DNA from: CADEED01 sp035286365 | Lineage (GTDB): Bacteria; Pseudomonadota; Gammaproteobacteria; Steroidobacterales; Steroidobacteraceae | Direction of reading: 5' to 3' | Length of the DNA stretch: 15,234 nt | Assembly: GCA_035286365.1 (NCBI GenBank) | Contig: DATHJZ010000126.1 | Span: 1-15,234 of the forward strand | Part shown: positions 7,559 to 13,160 of the stretch, one piece after another | Layout of the letters: each line of letters starts with the position of its first letter | How positions within the stretch are numbered: the stretch's first letter is position 1 | Translations under genes and position numbers: made by a program | Notes under the pieces: model-generated | Told to the model about the DNA's origin: nothing | Seen by the model: the letters and a program-made list of their open reading frames with translations, nothing else | The model's database searches: none

Positions 7559-7885
7559 ATGTCTTTCAAACATCTCATCCCCACGCTTGCGGCCATGCTG
7601 CTGCTCGCACCCGTCGTTCATGCCGAGCCGGTCAACATCAACACCGCCGATGCCGCGGCGCTCGCCAAGGCGCTGACCGGCGTTGGCCCTTCGAAGGCCA
7701 AGGCCATCGTCAGCTACCGCGACAAGAACGGTCCGTTCAAAACCGTGGATCAGCTCGCAATGGTCGAGGGTATCTCGCAGAAGCTCATCGACAAGAACCG
7801 CGCCGACATCAAGCTGGGAGCGGACAAGGCGGGTCCTGCGGCGCCCGCGCCGGCGGCGGCCAAACCCGCTAAACCGGCCTCGTAA
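7559..7885 (+). CDS. Secreted ComEA-type helix-hairpin-helix protein
   Basis: A 108-aa exported protein with one helix-hairpin-helix DNA-binding domain of the ComEA family. In competent bacteria such proteins hold incoming double-stranded DNA in the periplasm; short versions are common in proteobacteria and not all are proven competence factors. The signal peptide runs MSFKHLIPTLAAMLLLAPVVHA with cleavage likely after AHA-type VHA. The mature part begins with VNINTADAAALAKAL, then GVGPSKAKAIVSYR and NGPFKTVDQLAMVEGIS, the two hairpins of the fold. An Ala/Pro/Lys tail ends the protein. I chose ATG 7559 because AAGGAGG (7548-7554) lies 4 bp upstream and the signal peptide starts there; an in-frame ATG at 7502 lacks both. 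Confidence 0.9.
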   Translation: MSFKHLIPTLAAMLLLAPVVHAEPVNINTADAAALAKALTGVGPSKAKAIVSYRDKNGPFKTVDQLAMVEGISQKLIDKNRADIKLGADKAGPAAPAPAAAKPAKPAS

Positions 7886-8008
7886 GCTGGTTCCTACCGC
7901 CGCCGCGGGTGTGAAGCAACGCCAACTTTGCCCCCGCGCGGTCGTGGGATCTGCAGGACGGTTATTGCGGCATGGTATGGTTTCGGCCCCTCAAAGGCCG
8001 GAGCCCCC

Positions 8009-8896
8009 ATGCCCGCAAAGTCGAAGCAGCCACGTATCGATGTCGCAGTGTTTCCGGTCGCGGGCCGCGGCACTCGATTCCTGCCGGCGACCAAGGCCAG
8101 CCCCAAAGAGATGCTGCCCATCGTCGACAAACCGCTCATTCAGTATGCGGTGGAAGAGGCTTTGCAGGCTGGTGCGCGGCGCCTGGTATTCATCACGGGC
8201 GCGTCCAAGCGCGCCATCGAAGACCATTTCGATTCCGACGGCGAACTGGAAAACCTGTTGCTGCAGCAGGGCAAGAGTGACCTGCTCAAGATGCTGCGCA
8301 GCGTTCTGCCCTCGTATGCGTCTTGCATCTACATTCGTCAGCCCGCGCCGTTGGGCCTGGGGCACGCGGTGCTGTGCGCCAAGCCGGCAGTGGGTGACGC
8401 ACCGTTTTTCGTACACCTCGCCGACGATCTCATCGACGCCAAGGTGGCCTGCCTCAAGCAGATGGCGCAGCGCTTCGACGACGGCAGCATCGTCGCCGTG
8501 CAGACAGTGCCGCACTCGCAGACCGACAAATACGGCATCGTGAAGACCGGCACGCGTGTCGGCGACTTGTTGCGTATCGAGAAGATCGTGGAGAAGCCCA
8601 AACCTGCGGTCGCGCCGTCCAATCTCGCCGTCGTTGGTCGCTACCTGCTCACACCGCACCTGTTTTCTCACCTCGAGCAGATCGGCAAGGGCGCGGGCGG
8701 GGAGATCCAGCTGACCGACGGAATCGCCCGGCTGATGGCTGATGAAAGCGTTTATGCGTACAAGTTCGAGGGGAAGCGGTTTGACTGTGGGAGCAAGCTT
8801 GGCTATCTACAGGCCAATGTCGAATACGCGCTGAAGCATGCGGAACTGGCGGCGCCTTTTCGCAGCTATCTGAAGAAGTTTTCGAAGGATTTGTAA
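8009..8896 (+). CDS. galU: UTP--glucose-1-phosphate uridylyltransferase
   Basis: Makes UDP-glucose from UTP and glucose-1-phosphate, feeding LPS core, exopolysaccharide and osmoprotectant glucan synthesis. The 295-aa length is typical. Motifs in order: the nucleotide-binding AGRGTRFLPATKASPKEMLP near the N-terminus, VDKPLIQYAVEEA, the uridine-binding QPAPLGLGHAV, LADDLID, YGIVKTG, IVEKPKP, GEIQLTDGI, and GKRFDCGSKLGY near the C-terminus. ATG 8009 is preceded by GGAG (8000-8003), 5 bp away, next to a small hairpin (CGGCC 7984-7988 / GGCCG 7996-8000). The longer frame from 7928 lacks a Shine-Dalgarno and adds non-family residues. The last 36 bp, including the stop, have an inverted near-copy at 9139-9174. 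The gene converges on the lipoprotein gene. Confidence 0.97.
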   Translation: MPAKSKQPRIDVAVFPVAGRGTRFLPATKASPKEMLPIVDKPLIQYAVEEALQAGARRLVFITGASKRAIEDHFDSDGELENLLLQQGKSDLLKMLRSVLPSYASCIYIRQPAPLGLGHAVLCAKPAVGDAPFFVHLADDLIDAKVACLKQMAQRFDDGSIVAVQTVPHSQTDKYGIVKTGTRVGDLLRIEKIVEKPKPAVAPSNLAVVGRYLLTPHLFSHLEQIGKGAGGEIQLTDGIARLMADESVYAYKFEGKRFDCGSKLGYLQANVEYALKHAELAAPFRSYLKKFSKDL

Positions 8897-8911
8897 TTGG
8901 GGAATGGGTGT

Positions 8912-9121
8912 GGGCGCGGGAAGGCGTGCCTTCAGGTGCTGCGCGAGCTCAGTCGGGCGCCCCTTCAGGGTGCCCAGCGGCGCTCGGGCCGAGTGCGAAC
9001 ATTAGGCAGCGCATGGTGAGACGGAAAGATTCCAAAGTACTACTCGACTCGGCTGATCCGAGCGCCGCTGGCGCCCTCCAATGAGCTCGCGCAGCACCTG
9101 AAGGCACGCCTTCCCGCGCCC
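8912..9121 (-). repeat. Structured repeat element, copy 1, with 40-bp perfect inverted arms
   Basis: The arms 8912-8951 and 9082-9121 are perfect reverse complements over 40 bp and enclose a 130-bp core (8952-9081). The core read on the - strand matches the core of copy 2 (9458-9587), also exactly 130 bp, at about 120 of 130 positions by eye. The innermost 10 bp of each arm (CGCGAGCTCA) is shared too, so the conserved unit is 150 bp. The core's own ends form a further imperfect stem (AGCGGCGCTCGG and its partner); a central stretch of about 50 bp is not palindromic. There is no transposase, no T-run and no convincing ORF. It could be a non-autonomous (MITE- or ERIC-like) repeat, a structured RNA or a bidirectional 3'-end signal. 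The family is not one I recognise. Confidence 0.85.
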
Positions 9122-9138
9122 GCGTACCGTTACCGCTC

Positions 9139-9174
9139 TTACAAATCCTTCGGAAACGTTTTCAGATAGCCGCG
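9139..9174 (-). pseudogene. Inverted remnant of the galU 3' end
   Basis: Read on the - strand, these 36 bp match the last 36 bp of galU (8861-8896) at 32 positions. They encode RGYLKTFPKDL and stop, against RSYLKKFSKDL and stop in galU. The similarity fades upstream of this point on the - strand. It sits as the mirror image of the galU tail around element 1, with spacers of 15 and 17 bp to the element arms. Confidence 0.75.
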
Positions 9175-9356
9175 GAGCGTCGTTGGCGGGCCCTCGTGCG
9201 CCCCGCGCGTGCTTCGAACCGAGACCCTCCGAGTAGCGCAAGGTCGGTGTGCTCAAGAGCACCAGGCCCGACGACGGCTGGGGCACGGCTCTTTTCTTCG
9301 AGCGAGAGCGTGAGGGTGCGCGGCGTGCGCAACGCGAGTCGCTCGAGGGGCGGGTG
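9175..9356. other. Unassigned segment between the two gene-tail remnants
   Basis: These 182 bp have no gene with a start signal and no homology I recognise. Short frames exist on both strands (for example a + frame with PDDGWGTALFFERE around 9266-9310), but none has a Shine-Dalgarno or a family motif. It is flanked by outward-pointing remnants of the galU and lipoprotein 3' ends, so it may be scrambled remains of a duplication. Confidence 0.4.
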
Positions 9357-9388
9357 CTTCTTCGGGCGTCGAGACTTGCGCGGCGTGA
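9357..9388 (+). pseudogene. Inverted remnant of the lipoprotein-gene 3' end
   Basis: On the + strand this encodes SSGVETCAA and stop, against SSGVESCSA and stop at the end of the - strand lipoprotein gene (9657-9688). Over about 33 bp (9357-9389 with 9656-9688) there are 6 mismatches, several at third codon positions. Similarity is weaker farther upstream. The remnant mirrors the true gene end around element 2. Confidence 0.65.
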
Positions 9389-9412
9389 GAATTAGTTAGA
9401 GGAGCCAGAACG

Positions 9413-9632
9413 AAGAGGGCCGGCAAGGGTCCGGATTCACGACGCTTCGCGAGCTCATTGGGGGGCGCCAGCGCCACTCGGATCAGCCGAGTCGAGTAGT
9501 TCCTCGGAATCTTTCTGTCTCACCATGCGCTGACTAATGTTCGCACTCGGCCCGAGTGCCGCTGGGCACCCCGAAGGGGCGCCCGACTGAGCTCGCGAAG
9601 CGTCGTGAATCCGGACCGTTGCCGGCCTTCTT
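9413..9632 (+). repeat. Structured repeat element, copy 2, with 45-bp near-perfect inverted arms
   Basis: Arms 9413-9457 and 9588-9632 are reverse complements over 45 bp with two mismatches and enclose a 130-bp core (9458-9587). The core is about 92% identical to that of copy 1 in the opposite orientation. Beyond the shared inner 10 bp the arms differ from those of copy 1, although both can be loosely aligned (GGGC, CGG, AAGG, TTCA blocks). The extension of the palindrome outward runs into the lipoprotein 3' end. Frames through the arms and core give look-alike peptides (ELAKRRESGPLPA on both strands) only because the arms are inverted repeats; I do not think they are genes. Confidence 0.85.
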
Positions 9633-9656
9633 AGCTCTCGACGCTCAAACTATTAC

Positions 9657-10526
9657 TCACGCCGAGCAGCTCTCCACACCCGACGAAGTGCTCTTCACCT
9701 TGAACGACCGCACCTGCGTCAGGGTTCGCGTCAGGGTTCCATCGGAAGCGTTCATCGAATGGACCCAGTCGCGGATCGTGACGGTATCGCACGCACCGGC
9801 GCTCCCGCGCTCGAGCTGCCCCATGCGAATCGTCTGCGTGATCGTATTACCGCTGGCCGAGCTCGCGCTGCTGTCGACGGCGTAGTCCGAGTTGTTGAAG
9901 ATGGTGAACTGCCACAGGTACTCGGACAGCTTCTTGAGCTCGTCGGCAGTCAGCGGGCGCTGGTTCATGCTGCCGGCGGCGCCGACGTCCGAGCGCAGGT
10001 CGGTGTCGGAGCGATCCAGGTAGTCGCAGCGGAACACGCGATGGCGAATCATCGCGGTCACGTCGGCGCGCGGCACGCGCACGACTTCGAACATGCGCGT
10101 ATCGCTGTTCACTTCGACGAGATCCGAATATTGACCCTGCCAGGTGGCCTGGCGCTCCGACCAGTCGAGAGCCTGGGCCATGTCGTTCGTGCACATTTCG
10201 TAGGTGCGGCTGATGGCCTGGTTGCCGCTGGCGAGATCGGTGTTCTTCAGGTGACGGGTGCTCAGCGTGCCCACGACATTCGAGGGGCGCGATTCGATGT
10301 CAAAGCCTGCCGGGGTGCGCGCATCGCCCTTGTACAGGCGATCGGCCAGCGTGAGGTCGGCGCTATTCACCGGGGCGGGTGGATTGTTCGCGGCGGGCGT
10401 CGGTGCCGGAGCGCTCGCAGGCTGTGACACGGAGCCCGAGGCGGGCGCGCCCGCGCCACCACCGCCGCCACCGCAGGCGGCCAACGTCGAGAGGCTCAAC
10501 AGCACCAGGAGGTTTCGCATGTTCAT
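9657..10526 (-). CDS. Putative lipoprotein of unknown function
   Basis: The 289-aa protein starts with a lipoprotein signal peptide. The lipobox LAAC (15-18) makes Cys18 the likely lipidated residue. A Gly-rich and Ala/Pro-rich linker (19-55) follows, typical of proteins tethered to the outer membrane. The mature domain (about 56-289) is rich in Ser, Thr and Asp and has four cysteines (112, 167, 246, 287) that could form two disulfides. I see no catalytic motif and do not recognise the family. The ATG at 10526 overlaps the stop of the upstream gene as ATGA, so the two are co-translated; ATG at 10520 is an alternative start. Its 3' end faces galU across the repeat region and has a partial inverted copy at 9357-9388. 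Confidence 0.8.
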   Translation of the reverse strand: MNMRNLLVLLSLSTLAACGGGGGGAGAPASGSVSQPASAPAPTPAANNPPAPVNSADLTLADRLYKGDARTPAGFDIESRPSNVVGTLSTRHLKNTDLASGNQAISRTYEMCTNDMAQALDWSERQATWQGQYSDLVEVNSDTRMFEVVRVPRADVTAMIRHRVFRCDYLDRSDTDLRSDVGAAGSMNQRPLTADELKKLSEYLWQFTIFNNSDYAVDSSASSASGNTITQTIRMGQLERGSAGACDTVTIRDWVHSMNASDGTLTRTLTQVRSFKVKSTSSGVESCSA

Positions 10527-10882
10527 TCGTTACACCGCTGCCAATTGTCGTTTTGTACGCGCACCCAGGTGCCGCTGTCTTCGATCGCTCCTTGTTCGTC
10601 GTAGCGCCGTACTTCCATGACCGGCAGTCCCCGTTCGCGCGACCGTGCCAGCGACACTTCGCAGGCCCACAGCCACATCGCGCGATCGTCAGTCCAGGCT
10701 CGCCACACGCGGCCTTCATCGAGGACGCGCAGCGCGAGCTTCTCGAGCGACGGCGTCAGCTGACGTTGCTCGGTCAGCGGATGCGATTCGCTCGGCAGGC
10801 GGCCCGCGACGCGAATGAAGCTGTCGAGCAACTCGCCGGCGTGGCCGGGTTGTTGAATCGCACGGAGCTTCATCGTTTCCAT
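10523..10882 (-). CDS. Small Trp-rich hypothetical protein
   Basis: A 119-aa cytoplasmic-looking protein without signal peptide or membrane segment. It is rich in Arg, Glu and Trp (RVWRAWTDDRAMWLWACEVS at 58-77, GTWVRV, NDNWQRC). I do not recognise the family. I start at ATG 10882 (METMKL); AAGGGG lies on the - strand 11 bp upstream, which is rather far. ATG at 10873 is possible. The frame extends to 11014, but that part looks non-coding. It overlaps the lipoprotein gene by 4 bp (ATGA), so the two probably act in one process at the envelope. That is inference from context only. Confidence 0.65.
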   Translation of the reverse strand: METMKLRAIQQPGHAGELLDSFIRVAGRLPSESHPLTEQRQLTPSLEKLALRVLDEGRVWRAWTDDRAMWLWACEVSLARSRERGLPVMEVRRYDEQGAIEDSGTWVRVQNDNWQRCNE

Positions 10883-11212
10883 CGTCGGTCGAACCCCTTC
10901 TTTATTCGGGGCCGGCGGCAGCGCACGAGCACTTGCGAGAGAGGAGTACCGTCGGTCGGTGTGCACGAACTCGCGAAGCTGCCGCCAGCGTTTCGGTGAC
11001 GCGCGAAATGCCACGCGTCCTGAACAGGTTTACGGCGGCAAAGTGGCCAGATTGAGCCGCCGAATGTGACGGGCTTCGCGGGTGCACGGCAATTATTTGA
11101 ACCGCGTCTCTTATGTATTGTTGTTAGGTGTGAACCGTTATTGTTATTAGGTTAACGAGCGCAAAAGGTGCTCCACGTGGAACCGGACGTCAAGAGGTAG
11201 TTGCCGCAGGCG
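10883..11212. other. Intergenic region with AT-rich direct repeats
   Basis: This gap between the small-protein gene and the flgN terminator should hold the promoter of the - strand two-gene unit. It contains an AT-rich stretch (about 11090-11160) with the direct repeats ATTGTTGTTAGGT (11117-11129) and ATTGTTATTAGGT (11140-11152), 23 bp apart. TGAACCG (11098-11104 and 11131-11137) precedes each. A 10-bp palindrome TCCACGTGGA lies at 11172-11181. I cannot pick a convincing -35/-10 pair on the - strand. Confidence 0.4.
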
Positions 11213-11237
11213 AAAAAAAACGCGCCCGAGGCGCGTT
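11213..11237 (-). terminator. Rho-independent terminator of the flgA-flgM-flgN unit
   Basis: On the - strand: AACGCGCC, loop TCG, GGCGCGTT, then a run of T (A-run 11213-11220 on the + strand). The stem is a perfect 8 bp. It begins 28 bp after the flgN stop, so it ends the flagellar transcript before the two-gene unit downstream. Confidence 0.9.
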
Positions 11238-11264
11238 ATGTTCATCTAACAAGCAAGCTGTTCG

Positions 11265-11756
11265 TCAGGCTTCGGCGGATAGCATGTTGCCGGCGGAAGC
11301 TGAGTATGCGTTCGTGTGGCCGCGCGGGCCGTAGTTGCGCGGCTCGTTCGCGGTGCCCGTCATGGCACCCAGCAGCCCTTCGACGCGTTTGATCTGCGCG
11401 CCTACCAGGATGCCGTTGCGGTCGTTGAGTTCGCGGCACTTCTTCGCGCGCGTGGCGCATTCCTCGTAGCGCTTCAGGAGCGAGCGCGAGGGGTCGCACC
11501 AGGCGATGAGTTTGGAGAGTCCCGACAAGTCCATGTCGAAGCCGAGCATGCTGCAGAGTGTGCGGCGTTCGTCCTCGATTTTCAGCAGCCGCACGACGTT
11601 TGCCTGGCGCGATTCGGCCAGCTTCTCGAGCGCATCGATGTCGCGCGAACGCAGCGCGCCGTGCTCCTGGTCGAGCAGGCTTTCAAATTCACTCAAGGCG
11701 CCATTTTCCTCGACCAGCAAACGCTGGAGGGTGTCGCGAGTCAGTGCCGCATCCAC
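11265..11756 (-). CDS. flgN: Flagellar export chaperone FlgN
   Basis: FlgN binds the hook-filament junction proteins FlgK and FlgL in the cytoplasm and delivers them to the type III export apparatus. The 163-aa protein is largely helical, with heptad-like Leu/Glu spacing through about residues 5-130 (LQRLLVEENGALSEFESLL, then RSRDIDALEKLAESR) and a low-complexity tail. It is a little longer than the E. coli protein. Sequence motifs in this family are weak, so the call rests equally on position directly after flgM. The start is GTG at 11756; no ATG in this frame fits. It begins 18 bp after the flgM stop. An intrinsic terminator follows. Confidence 0.88.
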   Translation of the reverse strand: MDAALTRDTLQRLLVEENGALSEFESLLDQEHGALRSRDIDALEKLAESRQANVVRLLKIEDERRTLCSMLGFDMDLSGLSKLIAWCDPSRSLLKRYEECATRAKKCRELNDRNGILVGAQIKRVEGLLGAMTGTANEPRNYGPRGHTNAYSASAGNMLSAEA

Positions 11757-11774
11757 TTCGAATAGACCCCGGTG

Positions 11775-12101
11775 TTACTTGTGGGCAGGAATCGTGGCGA
11801 GCAGGTCGACCTCGAAGCGCAGCATCTTGTCGGCGACGCGCTGCGGATCGACGTGGTAGCGGCCTTCGTCCATCGCGCGACGCACGGCGTCGACGCGGCT
11901 TTCATTCACGACCGGCAGCGTGGAGATCTGATTTTCCAGGGCGGCCAGCGTGCGGGCGGTATCGGAGACGTCGATGTTCGAAGCCGATCCCGAAGTTTCG
12001 GTCTTGCGGCCTTCCGACGTGGCATCGCGCGCGCGCGAGACGGGGGCTCCGCCTCCCACCTGCACGGGACGTCCGTCGATTCCGCTGATCTTGTTCGCCA
12101 T
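11775..12101 (-). CDS. flgM: Negative regulator of flagellin synthesis (anti-sigma-28 factor) FlgM
   Basis: FlgM binds sigma-28 (FliA) and blocks late flagellar genes until the hook is finished, when it is exported. The 108-aa protein has the family layout: an N-terminal MANKISGIDGRPV export region, a disordered Ser/Gly/Thr middle, and a C-terminal sigma-binding part (about 43-105) with VSDTARTLAALE, the helix VNESRVDAVRRAMDEGRY and a last helix with DKMLRFE. ATG 12101 has GGAG 7 bp upstream. A well-formed sigma-28 promoter precedes it, so FliA would drive its own antagonist, as known in other flagellar systems. flgN follows after 18 bp; flgA lies 112 bp upstream. Confidence 0.95.
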   Translation of the reverse strand: MANKISGIDGRPVQVGGGAPVSRARDATSEGRKTETSGSASNIDVSDTARTLAALENQISTLPVVNESRVDAVRRAMDEGRYHVDPQRVADKMLRFEVDLLATIPAHK

Positions 12102-12129
12102 CGTCAGTCTCCAAGGTGTCTACGTGCCA

Positions 12130-12156
12130 GTAACGGCCTGTAAACGAGGAACTTTA
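12130..12156 (-). promoter_or_regulatory. Sigma-28 (FliA) promoter of flgM
   Basis: On the - strand TAAAGTTC (12156-12149), 11 bp, then GCCGTTAC (12137-12130), against the FliA consensus TAAAGTTT-N11-GCCGATAA. One mismatch lies in the -35 and two in the -10; GCCGTTA-type -10 boxes occur in Vibrio and Pseudomonas FliA promoters. Initiation is expected near 12123, about 22 bp before the flgM ATG. Confidence 0.85.
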
Positions 12157-12213
12157 GGCGGCACGACGAAAAATTGGCGCTTTTGCGGCGGGTCATTTGA
12201 CCGAATCTCTCGC

Positions 12214-12936
12214 TCACGGGCTCACCCGGACCACACCGTCGGTGTCGGCCACACCTTCCACTATCTTTAGTGAGTTCAGGTTCTGGACGCGCACGCGCTG
12301 ATTCGCCGCAGCGTCGCCCATTGCCAGTCCCGGTGCGCGTACTTCGATCCCCGCAGTCACGGCCGCAAGGGTGACACTCTGGCCCCTATGTATAAGGAGT
12401 GCCGCGGTCATGGCGTCCGCGGTCACCGCGGTGCCTTCGGCCAGGGGCCGGCGCGTGACGCGGCCGGAGAGTTCCGCCACCTGCGACACATAGGGCGAGG
12501 CGAGCCCGGCCAGGACGCGGGTTTGCACGCTGACATCCCCCGCGCCGATCGTTTCGCCGCGCGCCATGGCCCGCCGCAATACCAGCAGCGTGGCCTCGCG
12601 GCGGATATCGACCGGCACGTTTACGTTCCAGTTCGCCGGCGACTTGCAGGCTACGCGCACGAGCACGCGGGTTTGCGAGCCCCGTGGCATCGCGGCGCTG
12701 GCATCGAGCGGCACACCGCAAGCGGCGAGGCGCAGTCGCGCGTCCAGATCTGCCGCGGAGAGCTCGACCTTGAGCAACGCAGGATCGAGTTGCCGGCGCA
12801 GCGCCGATACTGCAGCGCGCTGGACCAGGACCAGCGATTGCACGCCGTCTTCGACGGGCATCGCCTGGGCGCTCGCGCCCGAGGCAAGCAGTGCGGCGCC
12901 GGTCACCGTGAAAAGGGTCAACAAATTGACTGACAT
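12214..12936 (-). CDS. flgA: Flagellar basal body P-ring formation protein FlgA
   Basis: Periplasmic chaperone for FlgI assembly into the P-ring. The 240-aa protein has a hydrophobic signal peptide ending near ASAQA (21-25), though without the usual N-terminal positive charge. The C-terminal SAF/FlgA domain shows the family features: RREATLLVLRRAMARGETIGAGDV, RVTRRPLAEGTAVTADAM and the end RVRVQNLNSLKIVEGVADTDGVVRV with the conserved VQNLNS-type motif. The ATG at 12936 coincides with the predicted sigma-54 start site, so the mRNA may be leaderless. TTG codons at 12924 and 12921 are alternatives, but no start has a Shine-Dalgarno within the predicted transcript. A FleQ-like box lies inside codons 3-8. 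Confidence 0.93.
   Translation of the reverse strand: MSVNLLTLFTVTGAALLASGASAQAMPVEDGVQSLVLVQRAAVSALRRQLDPALLKVELSAADLDARLRLAACGVPLDASAAMPRGSQTRVLVRVACKSPANWNVNVPVDIRREATLLVLRRAMARGETIGAGDVSVQTRVLAGLASPYVSQVAELSGRVTRRPLAEGTAVTADAMTAALLIHRGQSVTLAAVTAGIEVRAPGLAMGDAAANQRVRVQNLNSLKIVEGVADTDGVVRVSP
12917..12930 (-). promoter_or_regulatory. FleQ-like binding box inside the start of flgA
   Basis: On the - strand this reads GTCAATTTGTTGAC; the FleQ consensus described for Pseudomonas is GTCAATNNATTGAC, so 11 of 12 fixed positions match. It lies about 8-21 bp downstream of the predicted flgA start and about 215 bp upstream of the flgB sigma-54 promoter, a workable enhancer distance for both. Binding by a FleQ/FlrC-type activator is inference. 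Confidence 0.55.
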
Positions 12937-12947
12937 GGCCTGTAGTT

Positions 12948-12963
12948 AGCAATCGACGTGCCA
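12948..12963 (-). promoter_or_regulatory. Sigma-54 promoter of flgA
   Basis: The - strand reads TGGCACGTCGATTGCT, a full match to the RpoN consensus TGGCACGNNNNTTGCW. With GC at -12, initiation falls at about 12937, at the flgA ATG (12936) itself. Confidence 0.88.
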
Positions 12964-13144
12964 TGCCGGCCGCGCGCTCAAGATAATTTGCACGCGGCCG
13001 TTACGGTTTTACGACGCGCGCGCCTCCCGCGCCGGAAGCGACTGGCCGCCGGGCGGCAATGTGTGACCGCCACCGCGCGCGGCGCATCACAACTTCCACG
13101 TCCCATTCCTCGTCACCCGCCTTGCGGAAGCCCGAAAGCCTCCG

Positions 13145-13160
13145 TGGCACGTGACTTGCT
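13145..13160 (+). promoter_or_regulatory. Sigma-54 promoter of flgB
   Basis: TGGCACGTGACTTGCT fully matches the RpoN consensus. With GC (13158-13159) at -12, initiation is near 13171, leaving a 43-nt leader with AGGAG (13202-13206) before flgB. This is the expected promoter class for rod and hook genes in FleQ/FlrC-controlled systems. It lies back-to-back with the flgA promoter, about 180 bp away. Confidence 0.92.

Noticed and set aside
8912..9121. Ordinary Rho-independent terminator for galU
   Set aside because: The stem is far longer than usual, encloses 130 bp, and is not followed by a T-run.
9205..9235. tRNA T-loop-like GGTTCGAAGC on the - strand
   Set aside because: The flanks do not form a T-stem, and no acceptor or anticodon arm can be drawn around it.
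9002..9885. Short frames on both strands through the repeat region, giving similar peptides such as ELAKRRESGPLPA
   Set aside because: The similarity arises because the DNA is an inverted repeat; no Shine-Dalgarno, no family, and the + frame from 9556 runs into the antisense of the lipoprotein gene.
10883..11014. N-terminal extension of the Trp-rich protein to an ATG at 11014
   Set aside because: The extension has random-looking composition and no Shine-Dalgarno; ATG at 10882 leaves room for the intergenic control region.
12115..12128. Second sigma-54 site in the flgM leader (TGGCACG on the - strand)
   Set aside because: The -24 half is present, but the TTGC half is not at the required 5-bp spacing; the sigma-28 promoter explains this gene better.
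12191..12202. GGTCATTTGACC palindrome between flgA and flgM as a FleQ site or terminator
   Set aside because: The half-site spacing is too short for the FleQ consensus, and the 5-bp stem has no T-run.
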